Shown here piece after piece: positions 6,874 through 12,748 of a stretch of DNA of 12,748 nt. Source of the DNA: CAZPKH01 sp964407165 (lineage in GTDB: Bacteria > Bacteroidota > Bacteroidia > Bacteroidales > Muribaculaceae); assembly GCA_964407165.1 (NCBI GenBank), contig CAYOUJ010000062.1:1-12748 (forward strand). The letters run 5' to 3'. The notes under the pieces were generated by a model that had not been told where the DNA came from, did no database searches, and worked only from the letters and a program-made list of their open reading frames with translations. The first letter of the stretch is position 1; every line of letters starts with the position of its first letter. Both the position numbers and the translations under genes were made by a program.

Positions 6874-6949
6874 GGCCGCTGAGATTTGAATATTCTCGGC
6901 GTAATATCAGCGCCGCGAGAAATATTGAAATCTCACGGCGCTAATATCA
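6874..6949. repeat. Two opposed hairpin units with 8-bp direct repeats TAATATCA
   Basis: Bases 6910-6941 form a hairpin: GCGCCGCGAGA pairs with TCTCACGGCGC (one G-T wobble) around a 10-base loop. It is flanked on both sides exactly by TAATATCA (6902-6909 and 6942-6949). A second, slightly shorter copy in opposite orientation fills 6874-6901, so the two copies also pair with each other as a larger inverted repeat. There is no T-tract. It could be a small REP-like or transposon-derived element, the direct repeat being a possible target duplication, or a barrier at the 3' end of trxB. Confidence 0.65.
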
Positions 6950-6955
6950 ACTGGA

Positions 6956-6997
6956 AATATCGAGATCTCGGGATCTCCCGGAATATCGTAACCTCGA
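6956..6997. repeat. Second block of the 8-bp repeat, five degenerate units
   Basis: Units AATATCGA, GATCTCGG, GATCTCCCGG (two bases longer), AATATCGT and AACCTCGA continue the type seen at 6563-6714, but on the other side of the dif-like site and the hairpins. The block stops five bases before the trxB stop codon. Confidence 0.6.
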
Positions 6998-7001
6998 TGG
7001 G

Positions 7002-7943
7002 CTATTTGACGGGATTGTCAAGTATAAACTGCTCGGCGTCGATGGCGGCCCGGCAACCGGCAGCAGCAGCGCAGATGGCTTGTTGATAATGCGGATCGGC
7101 GACGTCGCCCGCGGCGAATATACCGGGGACGCTGGTGGCGGTCGAGTCCGGCGCCGTTATCACATATCCTCCGGCATCGCGGGCTATCTCGTCGGGCAGG
7201 AAGCCGGACTGTGGGTCATGGCCGATGGCTAGGAAAAAGCCGTCGATGGGAAGCGTGTAATGACGCTCGTCAGGCTCGCCGCGATGCTCCACTAGCTGTG
7301 CGCCTGTGAGAAACTCTTCGCCCTCCAACCCTTCGGTCTGCGTAAAGAAGAGCACTTTGATGTTGTCTTTGGCGAAGACGCGCTCGCGCATCACTTTTGA
7401 TGCACGCAGCTCTCCCCTACGGACAATCTGGAAAACCTCCTTAGCTAAGTTGCTGAGATACAGCGCTTCTTCGCAAGCCGTGTCACCTCCACCAACTACG
7501 GCCACGCGCTTGCCGCGGTAGAAGAAACCGTCGCAAGTGGCACAGGCGCTGACTCCGCGTCCCATCAGGCGCTCCTCGTCTTTGAGTCCGAGATAGCGAG
7601 CAGTTGCGCCTGTGGCAACTATAACAGTCTCTGCTGCAATAAGTTGGTCATCGTCAGTGCGCACCTTATAGGGACGTGAGCTGACATCGATCTCGCCGAC
7701 GTATCCGGGGCGTATGTCTGCGCCGAAGCGTTCAGCCTGCTGGCGCATAAGTTCCACGAGTTCTGCACCTTGCACACCTTCAGGGAAGCCGGGGAAGTTC
7801 TCTACTTCACCGGTAGTGGTAAGCTGCCCTCCAAGCTGGTATCCTTCGAATAGTACGGGATTAAGACCTGAACGCGAGGCATATATGGCGGCTGTGTATC
7901 CGCCGGGACCGGAGCCGATGATGAGGCATTTGGTATGTTCCAT
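7002..7943 (-). CDS. trxB: Thioredoxin-disulfide reductase
   Basis: Reduces thioredoxin with NADPH through FAD and a redox-active disulfide in the cytoplasm. The 313-residue protein has the low-molecular-weight TrxB layout: FAD-binding GSGPGGYTAA (10-19); the active-site CATC (Cys134, Cys137; E. coli has Cys135/138); the NADPH-binding GGGDTACEEA (151-160) followed by VRRGELRAS (174-182) with the arginines that contact the NADPH phosphate; and the C-terminal FAD motif GIFAAGDV. The length is normal and no residue is missing. The start ATG at 7943 is well placed. It lies 100 bases behind lolA on the same strand, with a large inverted repeat between, so it may have its own promoter. Confidence 0.96.
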   Translation of the reverse strand: MEHTKCLIIGSGPGGYTAAIYASRSGLNPVLFEGYQLGGQLTTTGEVENFPGFPEGVQGAELVELMRQQAERFGADIRPGYVGEIDVSSRPYKVRTDDDQLIAAETVIVATGATARYLGLKDEERLMGRGVSACATCDGFFYRGKRVAVVGGGDTACEEALYLSNLAKEVFQIVRRGELRASKVMRERVFAKDNIKVLFFTQTEGLEGEEFLTGAQLVEHRGEPDERHYTLPIDGFFLAIGHDPQSGFLPDEIARDAGGYVITAPDSTATSVPGIFAAGDVADPHYQQAICAAAAGCRAAIDAEQFILDNPVK

Positions 7944-7953
7944 AAAAGTTTCT

Positions 7954-8041
7954 AGTTTTAAGTCTTAAGTTTTAAGTTTTTAGTGATTAGTTATTTAGCT
8001 ATACATTTTACAAAAAGCTAATTACTAAAACCTTAAAACTT
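7954..8041. repeat. 24-bp inverted repeat with 7-bp tandem units between lolA and trxB
   Basis: Arms 7967-7990 and 8018-8041 match as inverted repeats at 22 of 24 positions, with 27 bases between. The left side also reads as 7-base tandem units from 7954 (AGTTTTA, AGTCTTA, AGTTTTA, AGTTTTT). The right arm begins two bases after the lolA stop codon in the direction of transcription. A long AT-rich hairpin here could end or attenuate the ftsK-lolA transcript. Confidence 0.7.
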
Positions 8042-8043
8042 GA

Positions 8044-8658
8044 TTAGCGGAGATCGTTGACGGTCAATCCTTTGAGGGCTGCCTGGGTGGGGCGGAAAGC
8101 GCCAACGCCGAGCGAGGCTCCGGTCTTGACTGACGAAACGGTTATTGTGACTACAGTGCGCGATGTCATGGTAATAACAAGGCGCTGGGGGAGATAGTTC
8201 GAGGCACCGAGAGTGACAACGACTTTGCTTATTCCCTCGACGGCCTTGGCTTTTTTGGGGGTAAGCTCCACGGCGACAGTGCCGGAGGCGCTTTTGAGGG
8301 TCTTGGCGTTGTAGGCAGAGCAGGCACTGTCGATGATTGCGAATGGGTTGACTTGCTGTAGCTCGGCAGCAGTAGGCTCACTGATGCTCACCTCGCGGTC
8401 GGCTACGACGTGGGTCCACTGAGTGCGGCCGTCATACCAAACATTCATTTGCGGGGAGGCAATCTTGAACATTGCTCCCTCGGCTGCAATAGTGCCGGAG
8501 GAGCGCGATGAGCCGGAGGATATGGCGTAGCTTGCGCTCACGCTCTTGCCGGCATGGAGGGCGTTAACGGCCTTGGTGAGGATAGCCGAAGCACTCTCGG
8601 CCGAGGCCATTGGAGCCAGCATGAGTACGAGCGTTATTATGCAGAATATCTTTTTCAT
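8044..8658 (-). CDS. lolA: LolA-like periplasmic outer-membrane lipoprotein carrier
   Basis: Carries lipoproteins across the periplasm to the outer membrane. The 204-residue protein begins with a clear Sec signal peptide (Lys2-Lys3, hydrophobic core, cleavage probably after MASA at residue 20). The mature part, rich in Ser, Thr, Val and Ala, has the beta-strand pattern of the family and the segment DGRTQWTHV...EVSISEPTAAELQQVNPF, which fits the LolA-like proteins of Bacteroidetes. Its ATG overlaps the ftsK stop in ATGA, so it is translationally coupled to ftsK, a pairing I recall from other Bacteroidales (from memory, not checked). Sequence similarity to proteobacterial LolA is low, so the exact cargo handling is inferred. 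Confidence 0.8.
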   Translation of the reverse strand: MKKIFCIITLVLMLAPMASAESASAILTKAVNALHAGKSVSASYAISSGSSRSSGTIAAEGAMFKIASPQMNVWYDGRTQWTHVVADREVSISEPTAAELQQVNPFAIIDSACSAYNAKTLKSASGTVAVELTPKKAKAVEGISKVVVTLGASNYLPQRLVITMTSRTVVTITVSSVKTGASLGVGAFRPTQAALKGLTVNDLR

Positions 8659-11081
8659 AGGGTAGCAAGCATTTCTTCGAGTGTAACAATGTCGACGAGC
8701 ACCTGGCGGGGCTTGCCGCCCTGTGCGGGACCAACGATTCCGAGCGCCTCCATCTGGTCCATAATCTTGCCGGCGCGGACATAGCCTATGCTCATGGTGC
8801 GCTGCAGGCTCGAGGTGGATCCAAGATTGCTGGTGACCACCTTGCGGGCACAGTCTTCAAACAGAGGATCGCGGTCGCCGAATGGCAAACCTGCCTCTCC
8901 CCTACCCGCACCCTTGGCGCCGCCGGTGTCGGCTACCGGAATATACTCGGGGAGGATATAAGGCTCAGGATAACCGATTTGGTCACTGATACTCTTGCAG
9001 ATAGCCTCCACCTCATCGGTCTCGATAAGGGCACACTGCACGCGCGTGAGGCGTCCGTCCTGGCTGAAGAGCATGTCGCCTCTGCCGATGAGCTGATTGG
9101 CGCCGGGACGGTCGATTATAGTGCGAGAGTCTACCATCTGTGTGGTGCGGAAAGCAATGCGCCCGGGGAAATTGGCCTTGATGAGGCCGGTAATGACGTT
9201 GGTAGAGGGGCGCTGCGTTGCGAGAATAAGGTGTATGCCCACGGCACGCGCCTTTTGGGCCAGACGAGCTATGGGAGTTTCTACCTCCTTGCCGGCAGTC
9301 ATGATCAGGTCGGCAAACTCGTCGACTATCACCACGATGTAAGGCATGTATCGGTGCCCCTTCTCGGGGTTGAGCCTGCGTTCGCGGAAGCGTTTGTTAT
9401 AGTCCTTGATGTTGCGGTCGCCGGCGTCCTTGAGCAGCTGGTAACGGTTGTCCATCTCGACGCAGAGGGAGTTGAGCGTGGGCACCACCTTGAGGACGTC
9501 GGTGATTATGGCGTCCTCCTCATCCTGCAGCTTGGCCAGAAAATGGCGCTGCAGGCAGGCATACTGAGCAAACTCCACCATCTTGGGGTCGATGAGTACC
9601 AACTTGAGCTCGGCAGGATGCTTCTTGTAGAGCAGCGAGGCAATTATGGTGTTGAGGCCCACGGACTTGCCCATGCCCGTAGCACCGGCCACAAGCAGGT
9701 GCGGCATCTTGGTAAGATCGGCTATGAACACCTCGTTGCTGATAGTGGAGCCCATGGCCATCGGCAGCTCCATCTTGCTTTCCACGTAAGGCTTGGAGGA
9801 GAGTATGGTACGGATAGGGACTATCTGGGGTTCCTTGTTGGGCACCTCTATGCCCACTGTGCCTTTATTTGGTATTGGGGCAATGATGCGTATGCCTGCG
9901 GCGGCGAGAGTTCTCGCCAGATCATCCTCGAGACGCTTGATCTGGGCAATGCGCACGCCCTCAGCGGGGATGACTTCATAGAGCGTCACTGTCGGGCCCA
10001 CGGTAGCCTCTATCCTGGCTATGCCTATGCCAAACTGGCTGAGGGCCTGAATGATTGATGCCTTGTTCTCTTCCTGCTCCTTGAGGTCCACCGAGGGCTT
10101 GTTGTTCTCATATTTGCGCAGAAGGTCGAGTGATGGCTTGCGGTAGCGCGACAGTTCCTTGGTCGGGTCGTATGCCTCAGTGCTAATGTGCTTTGACTCC
10201 TCGATGGCTTCTGTCTGGGTGACGGTCATCTCAACGTCGGAAGCGTCGTGGCGCAAAGGTTTCCCCCCGCTTCCACTGCTCTCCTCTCCCCTATCGGTTG
10301 CAGTGACGGGTGTTTCAACTATTTCCGGCTCTGTCGCCACCGTCGAATCGGCGGGACTCGTGGGAGCCTCCCCGCTACTGTCAGGGCGTGAGGGAACTGC
10401 CTCGCTCCTCCCCTTTCTTCCATCGGCACTCGCACGGGCCTTGCGGCGCTCGCGCAGGGCGTCGATCTGCGCCTTTCGTTTGGCATATCCGGCGCGCCAA
10501 CGGCGATAAGCCGCCGTCAAGTCGTTATAAAACAGCATCAACGTCAGAAGCACCAAAAGTATATTCAAGCCCAGGGCACCCCAAATGCCGGTGGTGTCGA
10601 TAAGCAATTTGTTGATGTAATGGCCGTGATAACCACCCCAGAATATAGGCGACGAGAGTTCAAAGGTGATGAAGCCCAGCACCATCGACAGAGTGATGGC
10701 CGACACGAGACAGCGAAGCGTCAGCGACCAGAAGCGTATCCGGCGCAGGCGCGTGCATGCCACGCTTAGGCTGGCGATATAAAATATGAATATAAACATG
10801 CCAATGCCCATCCAGCCGTTGATGAGCGTCTGGGCTATCCATGCGCCGAAGGGGCCGCCTGAGTTGCCTATCTTGGTCTCGGTTCCGGTCAGGTATGCTA
10901 TGTCTCGATTTTCGACCAGGCTTTGGTCATGTGTGCAGTTGGCGAAATATGAGAGGGACACTATGAGCAGGTAGCCCGCCACTATCATGAGCAGCGCGCC
11001 GGCGAATATCCCCACTTGGCGGTGGCGCAGCAGAGCGCCCAGGCGTGAAGGCGAGGCAGGTGTGGCAGTGTTATCAGACAC
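8655..11081 (-). CDS. ftsK: DNA translocase FtsK
   Basis: Septum-anchored ATPase that pumps DNA during division and activates XerCD at dif. The 808-residue protein has four membrane segments (about 24-46, 88-110, 118-143, 166-186) and a charged low-complexity linker (190-320). The motor has Walker A GATGMGKS (466-473), Walker B VVIVDEFAD (583-591) and the conserved RPGANQLIGRGDMLF (658-672). The C-terminal gamma winged helix (about 738-805, SIGYVRAGKIMDQME) is the part that in other FtsK proteins reads polar DNA motifs and contacts XerD. The start is GTG at 11081; no ATG lies near. Copies of AGGGGAG fall in the linker (codons 222-226 and 263-266) and between motor and gamma domain (codons 726-729), twice using AGG for arginine. 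lolA overlaps its 3' end. Confidence 0.96.
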   Translation of the reverse strand: MSDNTATPASPSRLGALLRHRQVGIFAGALLMIVAGYLLIVSLSYFANCTHDQSLVENRDIAYLTGTETKIGNSGGPFGAWIAQTLINGWMGIGMFIFIFYIASLSVACTRLRRIRFWSLTLRCLVSAITLSMVLGFITFELSSPIFWGGYHGHYINKLLIDTTGIWGALGLNILLVLLTLMLFYNDLTAAYRRWRAGYAKRKAQIDALRERRKARASADGRKGRSEAVPSRPDSSGEAPTSPADSTVATEPEIVETPVTATDRGEESSGSGGKPLRHDASDVEMTVTQTEAIEESKHISTEAYDPTKELSRYRKPSLDLLRKYENNKPSVDLKEQEENKASIIQALSQFGIGIARIEATVGPTVTLYEVIPAEGVRIAQIKRLEDDLARTLAAAGIRIIAPIPNKGTVGIEVPNKEPQIVPIRTILSSKPYVESKMELPMAMGSTISNEVFIADLTKMPHLLVAGATGMGKSVGLNTIIASLLYKKHPAELKLVLIDPKMVEFAQYACLQRHFLAKLQDEEDAIITDVLKVVPTLNSLCVEMDNRYQLLKDAGDRNIKDYNKRFRERRLNPEKGHRYMPYIVVIVDEFADLIMTAGKEVETPIARLAQKARAVGIHLILATQRPSTNVITGLIKANFPGRIAFRTTQMVDSRTIIDRPGANQLIGRGDMLFSQDGRLTRVQCALIETDEVEAICKSISDQIGYPEPYILPEYIPVADTGGAKGAGRGEAGLPFGDRDPLFEDCARKVVTSNLGSTSSLQRTMSIGYVRAGKIMDQMEALGIVGPAQGGKPRQVLVDIVTLEEMLATL

Positions 11082-11084
11082 TTG

Positions 11085-11128
11085 TTTATCAGTTTAGGGG
11101 TTTATAAGCTTAGGGGTTTACGGGTTTG
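11085..11128. repeat. 8-bp degenerate repeat upstream of ftsK
   Basis: Five contiguous 8-base units, TTTATCAG, TTTAGGGG, TTTATAAG, CTTAGGGG and TTTACGGG, plus a partial TTTG, start four bases upstream of the ftsK start codon and so make up its leader. The remaining gap to rpe (11129-11192) holds A-rich runs and no clear promoter or terminator. Confidence 0.6.
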
Positions 11129-11192
11129 TGCAGCCCTAACTTATATAATAGCCGTTTTGTCAAAAAAAATTCAAGTGAGAGGCAAAAAAATT

Positions 11193-11840
11193 TCAGAGGC
11201 GGTGGAGGCGCTCGATGGCGTCCAGTGGGTCTTCGGCCTTGAAGACGTAGCTGCCGGCCACGAGCACGTCGGCACCGGCGTCCACCAGCTCGCGCCCGGT
11301 CTGCTCATTGACGCCGCCGTCTATCTCGATGAGTGCACGGCTGCCGCGCTCGTCGATGAGAGCCTTGAGCTGGCGCACCTTGCGCAGACAGCCGCGGATG
11401 AAGCTCTGTCCGCCAAAGCCGGGGTTGACCGACATGAGAAGCACCATGTCAAGGTCTTCGATGATGTCTTCGAGCAAGCAGACGGGGGTGGCGGGATTGA
11501 GAGTTACGGCAGCTTTCATCCCTGCGGCCTTGATCTGCTGGACAGTGCGGTGGAGGTGGCTGCACGCCTCGATATGCACGTTCATGATCTCCGCGCCGGC
11601 GTCTGCCACGCGGCTCACCCACCGCTGGGGTTCCACTATCATCAGGTGCACGTCAAGGATCTTTTGGGTAAGCGGACGCACAGCGTCGATGACAGGGAAG
11701 CCGATGGAGATGTTTGGCACGAAGACGCCGTCCATAACGTCGATGTGCACCATCTGGGCGACGCTGCGGTTGATCATCTCAATGTCGCGGGCGAGGTGGC
11801 CGAAGTCGGCCGAGAGTATTGAAGGGGAAACTTCAGTCAT
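11193..11840 (-). CDS. rpe: Ribulose-phosphate 3-epimerase
   Basis: Interconverts ribulose 5-phosphate and xylulose 5-phosphate in the pentose phosphate pathway; a cytoplasmic metal-dependent TIM barrel. The 215-residue protein shows SPSILSADF at residues 5-13; metal and catalytic residues His32, Asp34 in HIDVMDG, His65 in DVHLMI and Asp173 in IEIDGGV; and the phosphate loop MSVNPGFGGQSF (135-146). All are intact and the length is normal. The ATG at 11840 overlaps the dedA stop in ATGA, so rpe is the second gene of a dedA-rpe operon. It ends 111 bases before the ftsK start. Confidence 0.97.
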   Translation of the reverse strand: MTEVSPSILSADFGHLARDIEMINRSVAQMVHIDVMDGVFVPNISIGFPVIDAVRPLTQKILDVHLMIVEPQRWVSRVADAGAEIMNVHIEACSHLHRTVQQIKAAGMKAAVTLNPATPVCLLEDIIEDLDMVLLMSVNPGFGGQSFIRGCLRKVRQLKALIDERGSRALIEIDGGVNEQTGRELVDAGADVLVAGSYVFKAEDPLDAIERLHRL

Positions 11841-12517
11841 TGCTGTTGAGGAGATTTTTTGAAAGCGTTATAAATAATGATGAGCACGCAAATGCCAAGC
11901 AGGGCGAAGCCGCCGTAGGTGAGGTAGGAGTTGTATTGCTCTACCTTTACGTAAAGATCATCGAGGGGGACGACGGAGCCGAGCCAGTATCCGAGGGCGC
12001 CGAGAATGCTGTTCCATAGCAGGGCGCCGAGAGAGGTGAAGACAATGAAAGTCACAATGTTCATTCTCGAAAGGCCCGCGGGTATTGAGATGAGCTGGCG
12101 CACGGCAGGTATCAGACGCCCGATGAATGTGGAGACGGCGCCATGCTTGTCGAAGTAAGCCTCTGCGCGGTCCACTTTCTCGCGGTTGATGAGCAATGCG
12201 TGGCCCAAACGGCTGTCAGCGAAAGCATACACCAGCGGGCGGCCTATCCACATCGACAGGTAATAGTTGACCAGCGCCCCCACGAGCGCGCCCGCTGTGG
12301 CCACAAGCACCACCAGAAAGACGTTGAGGTCAGCGTTGCTGTAGGCCAGATATGCCACAGGGGGTACCACCACCTCGGATGGGAATGGTATGAATGAACT
12401 CTCGACCACCATCAGACAGAACACCAGCAGGTATCCCGCGTTGTTAATCACCCAGTCCATCATGTATTGGGCGGACATGTAGTCACTTATGGAGGCGAGC
12501 ACAAAACAGTCGGTCAT
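11837..12517 (-). CDS. DedA family inner-membrane protein (VTT domain)
   Basis: Multi-pass inner-membrane protein of the DedA/VTT family, linked to proton-motive force, cell division and flipping of lipid carriers such as undecaprenyl phosphate. The 226-residue protein has hydrophobic segments near 27-46, 64-90, 152-180 and 202-217. It carries the family motifs: ESSFIPFPSE (39-48), with the acidic residue next to a re-entrant loop, and FIGRLIPAVRQLISIPAG (131-148), with the conserved Arg134 and Arg140. ATG 12517 gives a slightly long N-terminus; Met14 or Met19 would also work. It is the first gene of the dedA-rpe pair. The exact substrate is unknown. Confidence 0.9.
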   Translation of the reverse strand: MTDCFVLASISDYMSAQYMMDWVINNAGYLLVFCLMVVESSFIPFPSEVVVPPVAYLAYSNADLNVFLVVLVATAGALVGALVNYYLSMWIGRPLVYAFADSRLGHALLINREKVDRAEAYFDKHGAVSTFIGRLIPAVRQLISIPAGLSRMNIVTFIVFTSLGALLWNSILGALGYWLGSVVPLDDLYVKVEQYNSYLTYGGFALLGICVLIIIYNAFKKSPQQQ

Positions 12518-12540
12518 TTTGTTCTTTTGATTTTAGGGTA

Positions 12541-12548
12541 CAAAGTTA
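12541..12548 (-). promoter_or_regulatory. -7 promoter box for dedA-rpe
   Basis: The minus strand reads TAACTTTG, an exact fit to the Bacteroides -7 consensus TAnnTTTG, 23 bases before the dedA start. No good TTTG -33 box sits at 19-21 bases (the nearest TTG is 12 bases away), so the call rests on the -7 box alone. Confidence 0.45.
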
Positions 12549-12565
12549 CAAAAAAAACTGCAACC

Positions 12566-12596
12566 CATGCGCACCCGGGCCAATAAAAAGCGCATG
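12566..12596. repeat. Short inverted repeat CATGCGC / GCGCATG
   Basis: Seven-base perfect arms (12566-12572 and 12590-12596) with a 17-base loop, upstream of the dedA -7 box and between two outward promoters. A possible operator, but arms this short can arise by chance. Confidence 0.35.
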
Positions 12597-12740
12597 TCAC
12601 TTACAACGCACCCTGTCAGAACGGGCAGTCAAGCCCAAACGCGGCAATATCAAGATTACATTAAACCGAAAGAAATCCATGAAATCCGCCATTGTGTTTG
12701 TTTCTGACGTTTCTGTTGTTTCTGCGTGAGATTTTTTGCG

Positions 12741-12748
12741 TATCTTTG
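12741..12748 (+). promoter_or_regulatory. -7 promoter box pointing out of the window
   Basis: TATCTTTG at the last eight bases fits TAnnTTTG on the plus strand, with TTG at 12716-12718, 22 bases upstream. It suggests that the next gene beyond the window starts on the plus strand, making 12518-12748 a divergent promoter region. I see no gene or RNA inside this stretch. Confidence 0.4.

Larger units (their letters stand above)
6499..7001. other. 503-base non-coding region between trxB and mcrB
   Basis: No believable gene lies here. In order it holds the mcrB promoter (6521-6551), nineteen 8-bp repeat units (6563-6714), a dif-like site (6762-6789), a copy of AGGGGAG (6799-6805), an AT-rich stretch (6825-6872), a hairpin pair with direct repeats (6874-6949) and five more degenerate repeat units (6956-6997). 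It is the largest gap in the window. Confidence 0.85.
1763..10414. repeat. Nine copies of the polar motif AGGGGAG (extended TAGGGGAGAG)
   Basis: Plus-strand copies: 1763-1769, 3193-3199, 4185-4191, 4962-4968, 6799-6805. Minus-strand copies: 7412-7418, 8897-8903, 10286-10292, 10408-10414. I found no copy in the opposite orientation on either side. Four copies extend to the exact 10-mer TAGGGGAGAG (4961-4970 plus; 7410-7419, 8895-8904, 10284-10293 minus). All arrows meet between 6805 and 7412, next to the dif-like site. Role as a FtsK-orienting sequence is inference. Confidence 0.6.

Noticed and set aside
8979..10058. Plus-strand open frame of 359 codons antisense to ftsK
   Set aside because: ftsK is beyond doubt on the other strand. 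Long antisense frames are common where the coding strand prefers C-ending codons, and this one has no recognisable motifs.
11129..11192. TGTCAA / ATTATATAA elements on the minus strand as a sigma-70-like ftsK promoter
   Set aside because: The spacing between the two elements is only about 7 bases, and no TAnnTTTG box is present.
1..12748. GC skew change within the window as independent proof of the terminus
   Set aside because: By eye the skew follows the coding strand (C-rich sense strand in both arms and in mcrBC), so gene orientation masks any replication skew at this scale.

Overview
The window looks like a chromosomal segment from a fairly GC-rich member of the order Bacteroidales (Muribaculaceae-like is my best guess; the family is inference). 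The basis is the protein types, the absence of Shine-Dalgarno sequences before the start codons, and promoters of the Bacteroidetes type (-7 box TAnnTTTG).

Left part (1-3301, genes on +): the 3' part of galactokinase (galK), then UDP-glucose 4-epimerase (galE), a sugar-phosphate nucleotidyltransferase and a maltose/galactoside-type O-acetyltransferase. This is a galactose / nucleotide-sugar cluster with no galT visible. Its intergenic gaps carry palindromes, a G-quadruplex-type tract and a 7-bp tandem repeat.

Middle (3291-6498, -): a two-gene McrBC-type modification-dependent restriction system. mcrB (AAA+ GTPase) comes first and mcrC (PD-(D/E)xK nuclease) overlaps its end. The pair runs against the genes around it, is visibly lower in GC and has a good Bacteroidetes promoter in front. 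The following 503 non-coding bases (6499-7001) hold nineteen contiguous 8-bp repeat units, a dif-like XerC/XerD site, a pair of hairpins with an 8-bp direct repeat, and a second small block of the 8-bp repeat.

Right part (7002-12517, -): in transcription order dedA-rpe (4-base overlap), then ftsK-lolA (4-base overlap), then trxB. These are housekeeping genes for membrane homeostasis, the pentose phosphate pathway, chromosome segregation, lipoprotein transport and thiol redox. A non-coding stretch at the right edge has a -7 box for dedA and another pointing out of the window.

Main observation: the 7-mer AGGGGAG occurs nine times. All five copies left of about 6.8 kb are on the + strand, and all four copies right of 7.4 kb are on the - strand, so every copy points into one short interval. 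Two of the left copies lie antisense in mcrB and mcrC, so coding-strand bias does not explain the pattern. Next to the switch lies a 28-bp sequence built like a dif site (11-bp arm ending CATAA, 6-bp centre, 11-bp arm starting TTATG). Flanking housekeeping genes also converge on this point. Together this suggests, as inference, the replication terminus with dif and a FtsK-orienting polar motif (the KOPS of enterobacteria, GGGNAGGG, and SRS of Bacillus, GAGAAGGG, are comparable G-rich signals). I know of no described KOPS for Bacteroidales; whole-genome counting would settle it.
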